Of a stretch of DNA of 64,000 bases, positions 17,397-26,140 are shown piece by piece (the first letter of the stretch is position 1; each line of letters starts with the position of its first letter). Below the pieces are notes generated by a model, which did no database searches, was not told the origin of the DNA, and saw only the letters and a program-made list of their open reading frames with translations. The position numbers and the translations under genes were made by a program. The DNA comes from Candidatus Gastranaerophilales bacterium (GTDB lineage Bacteria; Cyanobacteriota; Vampirovibrionia; Gastranaerophilales; Gastranaerophilaceae): NCBI GenBank assembly GCA_910586855.1, contig CAJUJH010000001.1, forward strand, positions 124,001 to 188,000, given 5' to 3'.

Positions 17397-17465
17397 GGTT
17401 TTTGTGTTGTGTTATGCTTCGGGATTGTGTTGTTAGGTGTTGATAATGCTCTTTGCTTAATTTAA

Positions 17466-17711
17466 TTAAGCAATCATATCTAATTTTTTAGTTTCGTTCA
17501 CGCCGTTTTTAATACTTTCAGCTCTTGAGTTAATTTGGCTGAAATTGAAAAGGGGTGAATCTTTAATTACGCCGACAAAACCTGTTAAAATCCCTTGGTC
17601 AACAAGATTGCCTGTTTTTTCTTGTACGCCGTAGTTTGTTTGAACGCCGGCTTTAAAGCTTATATTTTTTAGTGTATTATTTACATTTGATATGGTATTT
17701 ACTCTCAACAT
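17466..17711 (-). CDS. Small hypothetical protein (81 aa)
   Basis: The protein is unrecognised. It is 81 residues long, starts MLRVNTISNVNNTLKNISFK, and has no hydrophobic signal. The N-terminal ISFKAG pattern is the kind seen in short lineage-specific proteins of this group, which is recollection rather than a computed match. The gene is a stand-alone unit with a good promoter (17781-17809), a leader of about 60 nt and its own hairpin terminator, which argues that it is real and well expressed. Confidence 0.65.
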   Translation of the reverse strand: MLRVNTISNVNNTLKNISFKAGVQTNYGVQEKTGNLVDQGILTGFVGVIKDSPLFNFSQINSRAESIKNGVNETKKLDMIA

Positions 17712-17780
17712 TTTATTTTCTATCCTTTGGTTTTTGTTTTCTTTTTAGTGTTTGTCTAACACTTTATTTTGTATACTTGT

Positions 17781-17809
17781 ATTATGTACCTAAAAAAAAT
17801 ATTTGTCAA
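17781..17809 (-). promoter_or_regulatory. Sigma-70-type promoter for the 81-residue protein gene
   Basis: On the minus strand, -35 TTGACA (17809-17804) and -10 CATAAT (17786-17781) are 17 bp apart. The spacer contains an eight-T run. Confidence 0.65.
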
Positions 17810-17986
17810 CCCCTGTGAAAAATTTTTTTTCTCCTTATTATACCTGCATTTTAACCTGTTTTATTAAAATTTGTCACATGTTTTATTTTCTATATTGTTA
17901 AAAGTACACTTTATTTTTTATCAAATTTATTAATCTACCCAAATGGCTAATTGTGAACTTATTGTATGTATTGTTATATATAATTA

Positions 17987-18062
17987 AATCTTTTTCATAC
18001 TTCCAGCTATTCTTAATTCCAGACAGTTTGGACTCTTTATCATTAAAGAGTCCTTTTTTTTC
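17987..18062 (+). ncRNA. Candidate small RNA with its own terminator
   Basis: In the 429-bp gap between two minus-strand genes, a plus-strand -10 (TATATA/TATAAT, 17975-17984) has a possible TTGTGA -35 at 17951. About 45 bp further on there is a strong terminator: GGACTCTTTA and TAAAGAGTCC followed by eight Ts (18030-18061). No plus-strand gene would use that terminator, so a short transcript is the simplest reading. There is no open frame in it. Confidence 0.35.
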
Positions 18063-18085
18063 GAAAATAGCTTTTTACATATAAA

Positions 18086-18125
18086 AAGCCCTCCCCTGGA
18101 CAAAATGTACAAAATAGGAGGGCTT
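18086..18125 (-). terminator. Terminator after the thioredoxin-like gene
   Basis: Perfect 9-bp arms AAGCCCTCC and GGAGGGCTT are followed on the minus strand by TTTTTATAT. It sits 15 bp after the stop at 18141. Confidence 0.75.
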
Positions 18126-18140
18126 AATAATCTTTTAATT

Positions 18141-18680
18141 TTATTTTTGAGTTTCTTCAGCTTTACTTACATTGTTTTCTCTTGCAAATATCATAAATTC
18201 TTTTACAAGTTCTTCTTTTGCATTTGGTATGAATAGTTTTGAATTATCAACTAAAACCTTATTTTTTGTTTTTGGGTTTAAAAGATAAATTGTAGGAAAG
18301 CCCTGGATTTGGTATTCCTGCACTAAATCCTGATTTTCGGCATACTCAGCATTTACATATGCAACAGCAAAATTGTTTTTAATTTTTTTGTCTTTTGTAA
18401 CTTTACCGAAAGTTGGTGCAAATCTTTGGCAATATCCGCACCAGTCTGTGTAAAACCAAACAATTACAGGTTTTTCTTTTTTAAGAGCTTTCTCCATTGA
18501 CTGCCCTTTATCATATTGTTTTGAAATTACTACAGGGCTTTGAAATAAGCCTTTTTGGGCTAATTTATGTATCAAAATTCCATCCAGTATTAAAGCGATA
18601 CTTGAAAGTGCAATTGCAACTATAACAAGAATTGTTAACGTCTTCTTTTTTGTGCATTTTTCTTTGTTTTCATCTGACAT
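18141..18680 (-). CDS. Membrane-anchored thioredoxin-like protein
   Basis: A single N-terminal transmembrane helix (residues 13-37, LTILVIVAIALSSIALILDG) anchors a thioredoxin fold. The active site is WCGYC in YTDWCGYCQRFAPTF at about residues 79-83. The cis-Pro loop IQGFPTIYLLNP lies at about 124-135. The domain faces the periplasm if the Lys-rich N-terminus stays inside. At 179 residues it resembles disulfide reductases or isomerases that act on exported proteins. Given the many Cys residues in the locus A adhesin, a role in folding of secreted proteins is possible but inferred. It has its own terminator. Confidence 0.88.
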   Translation of the reverse strand: MSDENKEKCTKKKTLTILVIVAIALSSIALILDGILIHKLAQKGLFQSPVVISKQYDKGQSMEKALKKEKPVIVWFYTDWCGYCQRFAPTFGKVTKDKKIKNNFAVAYVNAEYAENQDLVQEYQIQGFPTIYLLNPKTKNKVLVDNSKLFIPNAKEELVKEFMIFARENNVSKAEETQK

Positions 18681-18750
18681 TTATTTTTCTCCTCTATAAA
18701 TGATTATTTAATTTTATATCATTTTATATGATGTGTAAAACTTTAAATAT

Positions 18751-20010
18751 TTAATCTTTAAGACAGCAGTTTTTGTATTTTTTCCCGCTGCCGCAAGGAC
18801 AAAGCTCATTTCTGCCTATATTTTTTGTTTCTTTTGCAGCTTCATTTTGTATGCCTATTAATTTTTCAAACGTTTTTGAATTATATAAAACCATAGTCGG
18901 AGAAAATTTATTTTGAATTGTCCAATCCTCTTTAAATGTGGAAATAATCTCTCTTATATCTTTAAAATTTTTATCAAAAACATTATTTATCAAAGGAATA
19001 AAGTTTTTAAATTCCTTCTCTTTTTTAATTAAAAGATTTGGTGAAACTTTATCCGATGTAATAAAATATTCAATGCATTCTTTAGCATTTTCAATTGTAT
19101 TAAGCGAATTTTGTTTCAATATTTCGTTAAATGTTCCAAGAAAAGGTATAATATAAAGCCCTGAAGCTTCATCTGCAAAGAATCCTATATCATAAGGTTT
19201 ATCCGAAATTGAAAAGCCTCCAGTAGCATTTTTTATAAAGTCCTCTTCTTTTCCGTTATCTATTTCAAAATATTTATATTCAAGTTCTGTTTCATACTTT
19301 TCTTTTGAAATATTATTCACACCATCTTCTATTAAAGAGTTAAAATCTTCTAAAAATATGTCTGCAAGGGTGTTTGAGGTTACAATTTCATCACAGTTAA
19401 AAATTTCAATGAATTTTTTATTAAATAGTTTTGTTGAATTTTGTAATTCTTTTAGTTTTTCATCATTATACATTGTTTGTGATTCAGGGTATTTTATAAG
19501 GCATTTAACAGTTTCAACATTTGCGCCGTATTCTCTGAATTGCCCAAAACAGTCAAAAATTTCCAATAAATAAAAAACATTATCAATTTCAACCATTCTT
19601 GCTTTAATATAATCATAAAGCCCAATCTGCCTTAAGTTTGTCATTTTAACAAGGGGAATAAGTTCAAAATCTTTTTCATTTGCAAGACAAGTTGCTTGAT
19701 ATGCGTTTTTTAAGATTTTATTTATACGAAATACTGATTTAAAACTCCTTTTAAAAGAGTTTATTATTTTTTGATTACAGCTTGGATTTTTTTGGCTGAA
19801 ATAACCTAAAACCCTTATAGTATCTTGCGTTTTTTCATCCAGTATATATTCTATAAGACATTCATTAAGTTCAGTTTGTCTTTCAATGTTAAAATTATTA
19901 ATTTCAAGATATTTTTCAAAATCCTTTGATAAAACTTCATCATTTATTACAAAATCAATCAAAGCATCCATTGTAGAGCTTATTAAACCAAGGGTTTCAA
20001 CAACTGCCAT
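18751..20010 (-). CDS. SEC-C motif protein
   Basis: The last 25 residues are a textbook SEC-C zinc-binding motif, NELCPCGSGKKYKNCC. The preceding 390 residues are helical, Lys/Glu/Asn-rich and not recognised. SEC-C motifs occur at the end of SecA and in many otherwise unrelated proteins, so function cannot be assigned. Its start codon overlaps the tlyA stop by one base (TAATG), and it is the last gene of the run tatD, a small hypothetical gene, tlyA and this gene. The position suggests translational coupling rather than a shared pathway. Confidence 0.8.
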   Translation of the reverse strand: MAVVETLGLISSTMDALIDFVINDEVLSKDFEKYLEINNFNIERQTELNECLIEYILDEKTQDTIRVLGYFSQKNPSCNQKIINSFKRSFKSVFRINKILKNAYQATCLANEKDFELIPLVKMTNLRQIGLYDYIKARMVEIDNVFYLLEIFDCFGQFREYGANVETVKCLIKYPESQTMYNDEKLKELQNSTKLFNKKFIEIFNCDEIVTSNTLADIFLEDFNSLIEDGVNNISKEKYETELEYKYFEIDNGKEEDFIKNATGGFSISDKPYDIGFFADEASGLYIIPFLGTFNEILKQNSLNTIENAKECIEYFITSDKVSPNLLIKKEKEFKNFIPLINNVFDKNFKDIREIISTFKEDWTIQNKFSPTMVLYNSKTFEKLIGIQNEAAKETKNIGRNELCPCGSGKKYKNCCLKD

Positions 20011-20786
20011 TAAATTCTCCTTAAATATATAAGATATTCTGTATTTCCCTGTTTTGCCCCTTGTATGGGTGAAGTTGTTACTCCTAAGGTTTCAAGGGAT
20101 AAGGATTTTGCAAATTCTTTTATATCTTCAATAATTTTTTTGTGAATATTTAAATCTTTTACAACCCCGCCTTTTTGAATTTCATTTTTTTCAGCTTCAA
20201 ACTGCGGTTTTATTAAAAGTACCATTTCAGCATTTTTATTTACAAAATTTAAAACGTTTTGAAGCACTTTTTTTATTGATATAAAAGATAAATCCATAGA
20301 TAAAAATTCAGATAGTTCGCTATCAGGCAAGGTTTCAGTGCCAAAAATTTCATTAAACGTACAGTTTTTAACATTCACTTTTTCTATAACTTTAACCCTG
20401 TCACAGGAGCGTAATTTCCAAGCAATCTGTCCGTAGCCTACATCAACCGCATAAACAAATTTTGCCCCCTCTTGCAGCATACAATCAGTAAATCCGCCTG
20501 TTGAAGCTCCTATATCAATACATATTTTATCTTTTAAATTTATCTTAAATTCATCAATAGCGCCTTTAAGTTTCAAGCCGCCTCTTGAAACATAGGGGAT
20601 AGTCTTGATTTCAAGCTTCATTTTGCCATCAGGGCTAAAAAGCTTTTCTTCATCGTATAATTCGCCTGCTTTTGAAACCACGGTATCATTAATTTTAACA
20701 TTACCGGCTAAAATATTTACCTGTGCGGAGTTTTTTGAATCAAAAAAACCATGCTCAAAAAGAATTAAATCTAATCTCTTTTTCAT
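20010..20786 (-). CDS. tlyA: TlyA-family RNA 2'-O-methyltransferase
   Basis: TlyA proteins 2'-O-methylate cytidines of rRNA. The protein has an N-terminal S4 RNA-binding domain (RLDLILFEHGFFDSKNSAQV, residues 3-60) and a C-terminal FtsJ-like methyltransferase domain. The SAM motif is IDIGASTGGFTDCMLQEGA at about residues 85-103, with SMDLSFIS and LLIKPQFEAEK further on. The frame is open to 20861, but the ATG at 20786 (MKKRLDLILFEHG) begins exactly at the S4 domain and gives 258 residues, close to the family norm. It overlaps the SEC-C gene by one base. Confidence 0.9.
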   Translation of the reverse strand: MKKRLDLILFEHGFFDSKNSAQVNILAGNVKINDTVVSKAGELYDEEKLFSPDGKMKLEIKTIPYVSRGGLKLKGAIDEFKINLKDKICIDIGASTGGFTDCMLQEGAKFVYAVDVGYGQIAWKLRSCDRVKVIEKVNVKNCTFNEIFGTETLPDSELSEFLSMDLSFISIKKVLQNVLNFVNKNAEMVLLIKPQFEAEKNEIQKGGVVKDLNIHKKIIEDIKEFAKSLSLETLGVTTSPIQGAKQGNTEYLIYLRRI

Positions 20787-20794
20787 CTTTTTTC

Positions 20795-21064
20795 CTATGG
20801 TTTTACCACATATTGTTCTTCTTGAATTGAAATTCCTGAAATTTCGGAAGATACAAGGCAAACCTTTTTAATAGGACCAAGTGCATCAAGTTCAATAAGT
20901 TTTGGAGCTTCTTGTGCTCTTAAAATATTTTGCAGGTTTTCATAAATGCTTTGCGGATTTTCAAAATAAAGGACAATCGGTGCAACAGAGCCTTTTAAAA
21001 AAATTAAAAGCGAAACTTTTGTTTGTATATTTTGATTATATTGTGCATTTTGTTGTGCAGACAT
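20795..21064 (-). CDS. Small hypothetical protein between tatD and tlyA
   Basis: This 89-residue protein is not recognised. It starts MSAQQNAQYN, then shows an alternating hydrophobic pattern (VSLLIFLKGSVAPIVLYFEN). It continues with a helix (PQSIYENLQNILRAQEAPKL) and beta strands (KKVCLVSSEISGISI), suggesting a small alpha/beta domain. It is spaced 2 bp from the tatD stop and 8 bp from the tlyA start, so it is almost certainly part of that operon. The operon position is the main support. Confidence 0.75.
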   Translation of the reverse strand: MSAQQNAQYNQNIQTKVSLLIFLKGSVAPIVLYFENPQSIYENLQNILRAQEAPKLIELDALGPIKKVCLVSSEISGISIQEEQYVVKP

Positions 21065-21066
21065 CT

Positions 21067-21825
21067 TTATTCTCCTTTATTAAAATCAAAAATTATCTCA
21101 GCGTTTTTTGTGGTTTGTTTTATTACAAATTCAGACGTTAAATCTTTAATATTTGCGATTTCTTTTGCAATTAAGTTTAAATATTTTGGTGCATTTTCTT
21201 CACCTCTAAAGGGGTGTGGCGTAAGATACGGTGCATCTGTTTCAAGTACAAGGTTTTCAAGCGGGATTTCTTTTACAACATCCTTCATTTTTTTTGCGTT
21301 TTTAAATGTTACAACTCCGCCTATTCCAAGGTGCCAGCCAAGTTCAACACATTGTTTTGCAAATTCTACACTCCCTGAAAAACAATGTAAAATGACATTT
21401 TTCATATCATATTCTTTTAAAATTTCAAATGTATCAAGATGCGCTTCTCTATCATGGATTACAACAGGCAGATTGAGTGATTTTGCAATTTCCAGCTGCG
21501 TTTTAAAGACATGTTTTTGAACGTCAATAAATGTTTTATCCCAATAATAATCAAGCCCTATTTCGCCTATGCCGACCATCTTTGGGTGGTGTGCCAAAAG
21601 CATCATTTTTTTTGCTGTTTCATTGTTAAATTTTTGGGCTTCAGAAGGATGAACGCCTATTGTGCCATAAACGCAGTCATATTTATCAATATATTCTGTT
21701 ATTGTGTCAAATGTTGCAGGTTCAACACCGGGGATTATTATTTTTTTAACTCCGGCTTTAAATGCTTCTTCAACCTCTGCTTCAGGGTTTTGAAGCATAT
21801 CAATATGTGAATGTGTATCTATCAT
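21067..21825 (-). CDS. tatD: TatD-family metal-dependent DNase/hydrolase
   Basis: TatD proteins are amidohydrolase-fold nucleases with 3'-5' exonuclease activity. Metal ligands are in place: DTHSHID at the N-terminus, GEIGLDYYW, VVIHDREAH, ILHCFSGS and LETDAPYLTPHPFRG. The frame continues to a TTG at 21843, but the ATG at 21825 (MIDTHSHID) starts directly at the metal motif as in the family and gives 252 residues. It is the first gene of a four-gene run and lies back-to-back with rnpB, 46 bp away. Confidence 0.93.
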   Translation of the reverse strand: MIDTHSHIDMLQNPEAEVEEAFKAGVKKIIIPGVEPATFDTITEYIDKYDCVYGTIGVHPSEAQKFNNETAKKMMLLAHHPKMVGIGEIGLDYYWDKTFIDVQKHVFKTQLEIAKSLNLPVVIHDREAHLDTFEILKEYDMKNVILHCFSGSVEFAKQCVELGWHLGIGGVVTFKNAKKMKDVVKEIPLENLVLETDAPYLTPHPFRGEENAPKYLNLIAKEIANIKDLTSEFVIKQTTKNAEIIFDFNKGE

Positions 21826-21871
21826 AATTTTATATTTTAGCAAATTTTAATTTTCTTGTATAATTATTAAG

Positions 21872-22285
21872 AAAGAAAGTCGGAGGATAATCGCGCGAAT
21901 TTTTTCGTGAGGAAAGTCCGGACACCCAAAAAGGCGTGCCGCCTGGGAAAGCCAGGTGCGTGTGAGCGTGAGGACAGTGCCACAGAAATGAAGAATGCCT
22001 TATTTTGTCATGCTAAACTTGCCTCTTTTTGCTAAAATCTTGATTTTGTGCAAAATGAGCTCTCTTAGAGGGTTTTAGCATCTGCAGGGCAAAAAAGGTG
22101 ATTGTGCAACGGCGGAGTAAGAGCCCACCGCCTTATTCCGTAAGGGATGAGGGCAAGGTAAACCCCGGCAGGGTGCAAGTTTGATTTTGCAGCAATGGTG
22201 CCTTTTCCTTTCCAATTTGGAAGCTGCATAAGAAAACGCATTAGACAGATGATTATCTTGAAACAGAATCCGGCTTATTACCGGC
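21872..22285 (+). ncRNA. rnpB: RNase P RNA (type A)
   Basis: This is the catalytic RNA for tRNA 5' processing. The conserved core blocks are present: GAGGAAAGTCCGGAC near the 5' end, GACAGTGCCACAGAAA, the central CGGAGTAAGAGCCCACCG, the AGGGTAAACCCC-like block at about 22158 (GGTAAACCCCGGCAGG), and a 3' part with TTGAAACAGAATCCGGCTTA. A -10 TATAAT is at 21859-21864. The 3' arm pairs CCGG/CCGG before a TTTCTTTTT run. The length of about 410 nt and the P-stem layout fit type A. The exact ends are estimates. Confidence 0.93.
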
Positions 22286-22292
22286 TTTCTTT

Positions 22293-22717
22293 TTATATAA
22301 AGGAAATTTTGTTCAAATCCAGGACACAGCGCACACCAAAAGCCCAGTTAGTAATACACTTACCATACATACCGGTACCACAACTGTTTGAGAAGTTAGC
22401 AAATGTACCTGATTCAAAACCAAACCCCCTGTGATAACTTGATGAGTCAACTACTGACCCTGACCATACGTAGTTCGGGTTGCAGTTTGTGTTGTAAGAG
22501 CCCTGGCAGCCGCCAGCCAAGTAGTAGCACCGCGCAGCGCCGTACTTAGAACTCTCATAGTTGTCGCAGAGCTGCAATGCGCTGTATTTTTAATGTTGTG
22601 CATTAATATTTGCAATGTTTAATTCAGTTTTTTTGGTATAAACCCCAAAAAGTCTTTAGTCGTTTGACATTCACCATCTTCTTGAGGATGGCAACATTGA
22701 CGATTTGAAATTCTCAT
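22293..22717 (-). pseudogene. Remnant of a Cys-rich pilin-like gene
   Basis: A 95-codon open stretch (22293-22577) reads LCDNYESSKYGAARCYYLAG and ends in FGVRCVLDLNKISFI. It has six regularly spaced cysteines but no usable start. Upstream, a second fragment (22619-22717) reads NRQCCHPQEDGECQTTKD before a stop. The pattern LC-N-Y, CxGSYxxxC, P-x-Y/H-V/I-W, RCxL matches the insert of the locus A protein at about residues 340-415. No prepilin signal remains. It lies between rnpB and locus B and is best read as the decayed 3' end of another secreted family member. Confidence 0.65.
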
Positions 22718-22818
22718 CTGTTAAAACCCTTAAGCCTTAACACTCCTGAGTAAATTTCCTTAAACAATATAATAATAAAACACTGAACTTATAGCAATAT
22801 CAGTATAAAATTTTTCAT

Positions 22819-22880
22819 AAAAAAAGAGGCGCGAAGGTTACTTGAAACGCGCCCCAGAAAAGTTGTTTATCGTAAATTTA
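22819..22880 (-). terminator. Shared 3' element, copy B
   Basis: On the minus strand, the stem GGCGCG/CGCGCC encloses a loop with CAAGTAACCTT and is followed by seven Ts. The lead GATAAACAACTTTTC differs from the other copies by one base. It lies 36 bp after the locus B stop. Confidence 0.85.
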
Positions 22881-22916
22881 TTTTATATATCAGTTCATAT
22901 ATTACTTGATATCATC

Positions 22917-25604
22917 TTAATCAAGCATTGTGCTCTTATACTCTAGGATTACAAATCCATTACCGCCGTTACCGCCTTTGCCTTCAATCAAATTAAGAAC
23001 GGCACCGCCCCCGCCCCCGCCTCCAAGTATGCCGTTTCCCCCATCAGCTGAAGCTGTTGTTGCTTTGGCGTTACATATGGGATTGTATATGGGAGATGGA
23101 ATATGTGAGCCGCCGCACCCTGGACGGATGGGTCCAAGTGTAGTATCTGTTCCATCATTTGCATTAATAGTTGAAGCGCATATATTGTTCCCTGATTCAT
23201 CTTTTGTTTTAAACAAACAGGATAAATATCCGCCCATGCCGCCATAATCATTAGTCCCTTTTTGTCCTGTAATAATACTTATATTTCCTTGAATATATTC
23301 TTTATAAAGTTCTGAAAAATCGTCAGGCAAGTTTTTATCCAAGCCGTGACTTTCTGCTTCACCCTTATTTCCTGCCGCACCGCCTTTTGCTGTACGAGTT
23401 ACGGTTTTTCCTCCTGATATTACGCTTATACTTGTTTCTCCGCCATTACTGTTTGCAGAGTTACCGCCGCGACCTATTTTAATTTGCATTATTCTTTTAC
23501 TTGTATCCCCGTCAAAGTTTGTTAACGTGGTTTTTACTATTTCGCCTGCAGTTCCTCCTCCTCCGTTATATCCGCCCCATTCAATAAATACATACCCATT
23601 AGCCCCTTTGCCGCCAAGTCCCGGGTTATGTCCATAGGCGGTAACTCCTCCTCCACCCCCGCCGCCTGCGCCGTAGCTTGCTGTTGAAGCATCTGTTCCG
23701 TTTGATTGTGATGTACCGCCATTTCCCCCGTTTAGTGCAGTCCCAAATCTATATGAAGTTCCGCCATTGCCTCCATTGGCACCACCTGATACAATGTTCC
23801 CTTGAGAGCCATTCTTACCACCAACAAGACTTTCGTCAAGATTTAACCAGTTTTTATATCTGGCACTCGATGATAAATTATTTTTATTTAATCCGCCGCC
23901 TAAGCCCCCTGAATTTACAATATAAGTATTATTTGTTTCATATTTTCCACCTTTGCCTCCTAATACGGAATACGAAGTTCCCCCAACAACAACGCTTGTA
24001 GCGCCTCCGTCATTGCCGTTTACATTGTATGCAGTTGTCCTTGCACCGCCATTTCCTATATTTATTTTAATAACCTGTTTTGGGGTTACATCTATTTCAC
24101 CAAGCCATATCTGTCCTGCTCCGCCTCCTCCGCCTGAATTAGCAAGATTTTTATATTCGCATTTTAATCCGTTTGTTACTTTTGGAATGTTGTACCATAT
24201 TTTTATTGCGCCGGGTTTACCGCTGTTGCAGTTATTTGTACCAAATATTGAGTTTAAACTGCCCTTGCCCCCGCCAATACCTCCAATACCTCCACCGCCC
24301 CCGCCCCCTGTGGCACTTTGACACTCATCATTTGTGCCCCGAGTTTGAACAAAACCAGTTTTACCTGGGGCGTATCCCCCTGATCCTGTTCCAGCTTGTG
24401 CTACATAACCAAAGCTGCCCGCGCTGCTGCTTATAGTGCCGGCAGGATATCCGCCCCAACCAACATTTTTGTTTAGAGTCCCGCCGCCCCCGCCCCCGGA
24501 ACCGCCATTTGCCCAGCTTGCACGGCATATTTCTATAAAGCCTCCCGCACCTCCACCACCTGGAGCTTCAAAAATCATGCTGTTTGAAGAATTTAATATC
24601 GCGGTAGAACCGCCCCCGCCCCCTCCGGCAATAGCTTGATAAGCTACCCCGGCGTATGAACAATTGCTGCCGCCGTTTCCTCCTTTTGTACCCCCTGCAC
24701 CCCCTGCGCCCCCTGTGCAAGAAGTGGTACTTAAATTATCCCAATGAATGCCGGTTCCGCTTTTACCTGCTTCGCCTACTTTAAAAGTAATGGCAGCGGG
24801 TTTTGCAGTATAGTTGATTGTTTGATTAACAAGATAACCTCCGCTCCCGCCAAAAGCCATATAATCACTTGTAGTGTTTGGTTCTCCATACCTGTTTACT
24901 GAATTACTGCTTCCTCCTCCTGCCCCGCATGCCGTAGCTTTTGTTATTGTAACATTTGCACTGCCATCACCCCCCGCTTTGCTTAACTTTGTATTTGGAG
25001 CAATATTTGTATTATTTGATATGAGCACCCAGTTTGTTGTACCTGATGTAGTGCAATAATTGTGAAGCGCAGGAGCTTTATATGCATCAGGTATTACAAT
25101 TTTGTTTGCAAATGTATAAGTGCCTGATGTTGTTATACTGTAGTCTGCAGTATTTAGTTCTGGTATATCATTATGCATCCAGCTTTTTATCTGCCCGCCT
25201 GATGCACCGCTTCCGCCTCCTCCTATCATAAATACTCTTAATTTAGTAACACCATCAGGAACTGTAAAATTTTGTGATGTTGTAAATTCCTTATTTCCGT
25301 ACAGCGCATCTCCTCCTTTGCCTCCTCCTCCCATCATTGTTACTCTTACCTGATAAGCATCTAAAGGAATGGTAAAATTAGTATCACTGTCAAATGCAGA
25401 TATTATCGTATCTCTTTCATAATTAATTGATTCTTTCATTACCTTAATTTCATTATCTGCCATCCTTTTTGTCATAACAGGAGCAAGTGCTGCAAGTAAC
25501 AATGAAGCAACCAATAATGCCATAAGCATTTCAACGAGGGAGAAAGCAGGCATCAACATTTTTGCTGCATTATTGCAGCGCAATTGAACAACTTTTTTTC
25601 GCAT
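22917..25604 (-). CDS. Giant glycine-rich prepilin-like protein, locus B
   Basis: This protein of about 895 residues has a basic leader and a prepilin-like site (PA|FSLVEM), then the shared hydrophobic helix and APVMTKRM. The first body modules are FTIPLDAYQVRVTMMGGGG and FTVPDGVTKLRVFMIGGGG, the pattern of glycine-rich domains with a beta hairpin feeding a Gly run. Internal caps such as GANGYVFIEWGGYNGGGG recur, and the C-terminal cap is GNGFVILEYKS. It is most like locus E: YGAGGGGGGGV, GKGANGYVFIEWG and GGGGTAGEIV have near-identical counterparts there. The ATG at 25604 was preferred to a TTG two codons upstream. No cytoplasmic role fits; surface export is inferred. Confidence 0.88.
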   Translation of the reverse strand: MRKKVVQLRCNNAAKMLMPAFSLVEMLMALLVASLLLAALAPVMTKRMADNEIKVMKESINYERDTIISAFDSDTNFTIPLDAYQVRVTMMGGGGKGGDALYGNKEFTTSQNFTVPDGVTKLRVFMIGGGGSGASGGQIKSWMHNDIPELNTADYSITTSGTYTFANKIVIPDAYKAPALHNYCTTSGTTNWVLISNNTNIAPNTKLSKAGGDGSANVTITKATACGAGGGSSNSVNRYGEPNTTSDYMAFGGSGGYLVNQTINYTAKPAAITFKVGEAGKSGTGIHWDNLSTTSCTGGAGGAGGTKGGNGGSNCSYAGVAYQAIAGGGGGGSTAILNSSNSMIFEAPGGGGAGGFIEICRASWANGGSGGGGGGTLNKNVGWGGYPAGTISSSAGSFGYVAQAGTGSGGYAPGKTGFVQTRGTNDECQSATGGGGGGGIGGIGGGKGSLNSIFGTNNCNSGKPGAIKIWYNIPKVTNGLKCEYKNLANSGGGGGAGQIWLGEIDVTPKQVIKINIGNGGARTTAYNVNGNDGGATSVVVGGTSYSVLGGKGGKYETNNTYIVNSGGLGGGLNKNNLSSSARYKNWLNLDESLVGGKNGSQGNIVSGGANGGNGGTSYRFGTALNGGNGGTSQSNGTDASTASYGAGGGGGGGVTAYGHNPGLGGKGANGYVFIEWGGYNGGGGTAGEIVKTTLTNFDGDTSKRIMQIKIGRGGNSANSNGGETSISVISGGKTVTRTAKGGAAGNKGEAESHGLDKNLPDDFSELYKEYIQGNISIITGQKGTNDYGGMGGYLSCLFKTKDESGNNICASTINANDGTDTTLGPIRPGCGGSHIPSPIYNPICNAKATTASADGGNGILGGGGGGGAVLNLIEGKGGNGGNGFVILEYKSTMLD

Positions 25605-25693
25605 AAACAATTTCTCACATATTTAATCTAATAACTATTTTTGGTCTTTAGAACAACTTTTAAGTAAATTTTATTCTACACAATATATTATAA

Positions 25694-25707
25694 TAATGTT
25701 TACATTA
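25694..25707. promoter_or_regulatory. Palindrome, candidate operator of locus B
   Basis: TAATGT and ACATTA are exact inverted arms around TT. A second half-site ACATTA occurs at 25732-25737 inside TGTATACATTA. It lies in the 197-bp gap between the divergent giant gene and its XRE regulator. Confidence 0.45.
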
Positions 25708-25801
25708 AAAATCAATAAAAATTTGTTGTATACATTATGCAAAGTTGTGTCGTAAAAATAATATGCTTATATCAAGTAAGCTTAATTAAGGTATAGAAAA
25801 A

Positions 25802-26140
25802 ATGAATGAGCAGGAAATAAAAAAGCTCTTGGGTGCAAACATCAGAAGAATTAGGTGGAGCAAAAACCTAACCCAGGAGGTATTCTCAGAAAAAATCGGG
25901 ATAGAGCCTTCAAGTTTATCAAATATTGAAAATGGGAAAAGCCTGCCTTCAACACTTACCATTATTAATATTCAGCAGCAATTTGATGTGCAGCCGAATG
26001 AAATTTTTGAACTGGATGCTGATTATCTTAAAAGCAGCCAGCATCTTGAAGATGAGTTATGTAACGCAATAAAAACATTTGATATAGACCGCAAGAGAGT
26101 TTTATATAAAATTGTTAAGGCAATTGAAATTAAAATTTAG
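25802..26140 (+). CDS. XRE-type HTH regulator of locus B
   Basis: This is a 112-residue repressor-like protein. The Cro/C1 helix-turn-helix is at about 23-45 (LTQEVFSEKIGIEPSSLSNI ENG), followed by PSTLTIINIQQQFDVQPNEIF. A C-terminal helical tail of about 40 residues (DELCNAIKTFDIDRKRVLYK) is shared in kind with the regulators of loci C and D and may dimerise. It is divergent from the locus B giant gene and overlaps the 3' end of era by 4 bp, tail to tail. The predicted role is repression of itself and the giant gene. Confidence 0.9.
   Translation: MNEQEIKKLLGANIRRIRWSKNLTQEVFSEKIGIEPSSLSNIENGKSLPSTLTIINIQQQFDVQPNEIFELDADYLKSSQHLEDELCNAIKTFDIDRKRVLYKIVKAIEIKI

Noticed and set aside
22930..25059. 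Long Pro-rich open frames antisense to the giant genes (also in A, C, D and E)
   Set aside because: Gly codons GGN read as CCN on the other strand, so Pro-rich shadow frames are expected. They lack ribosome sites and conserved starts.
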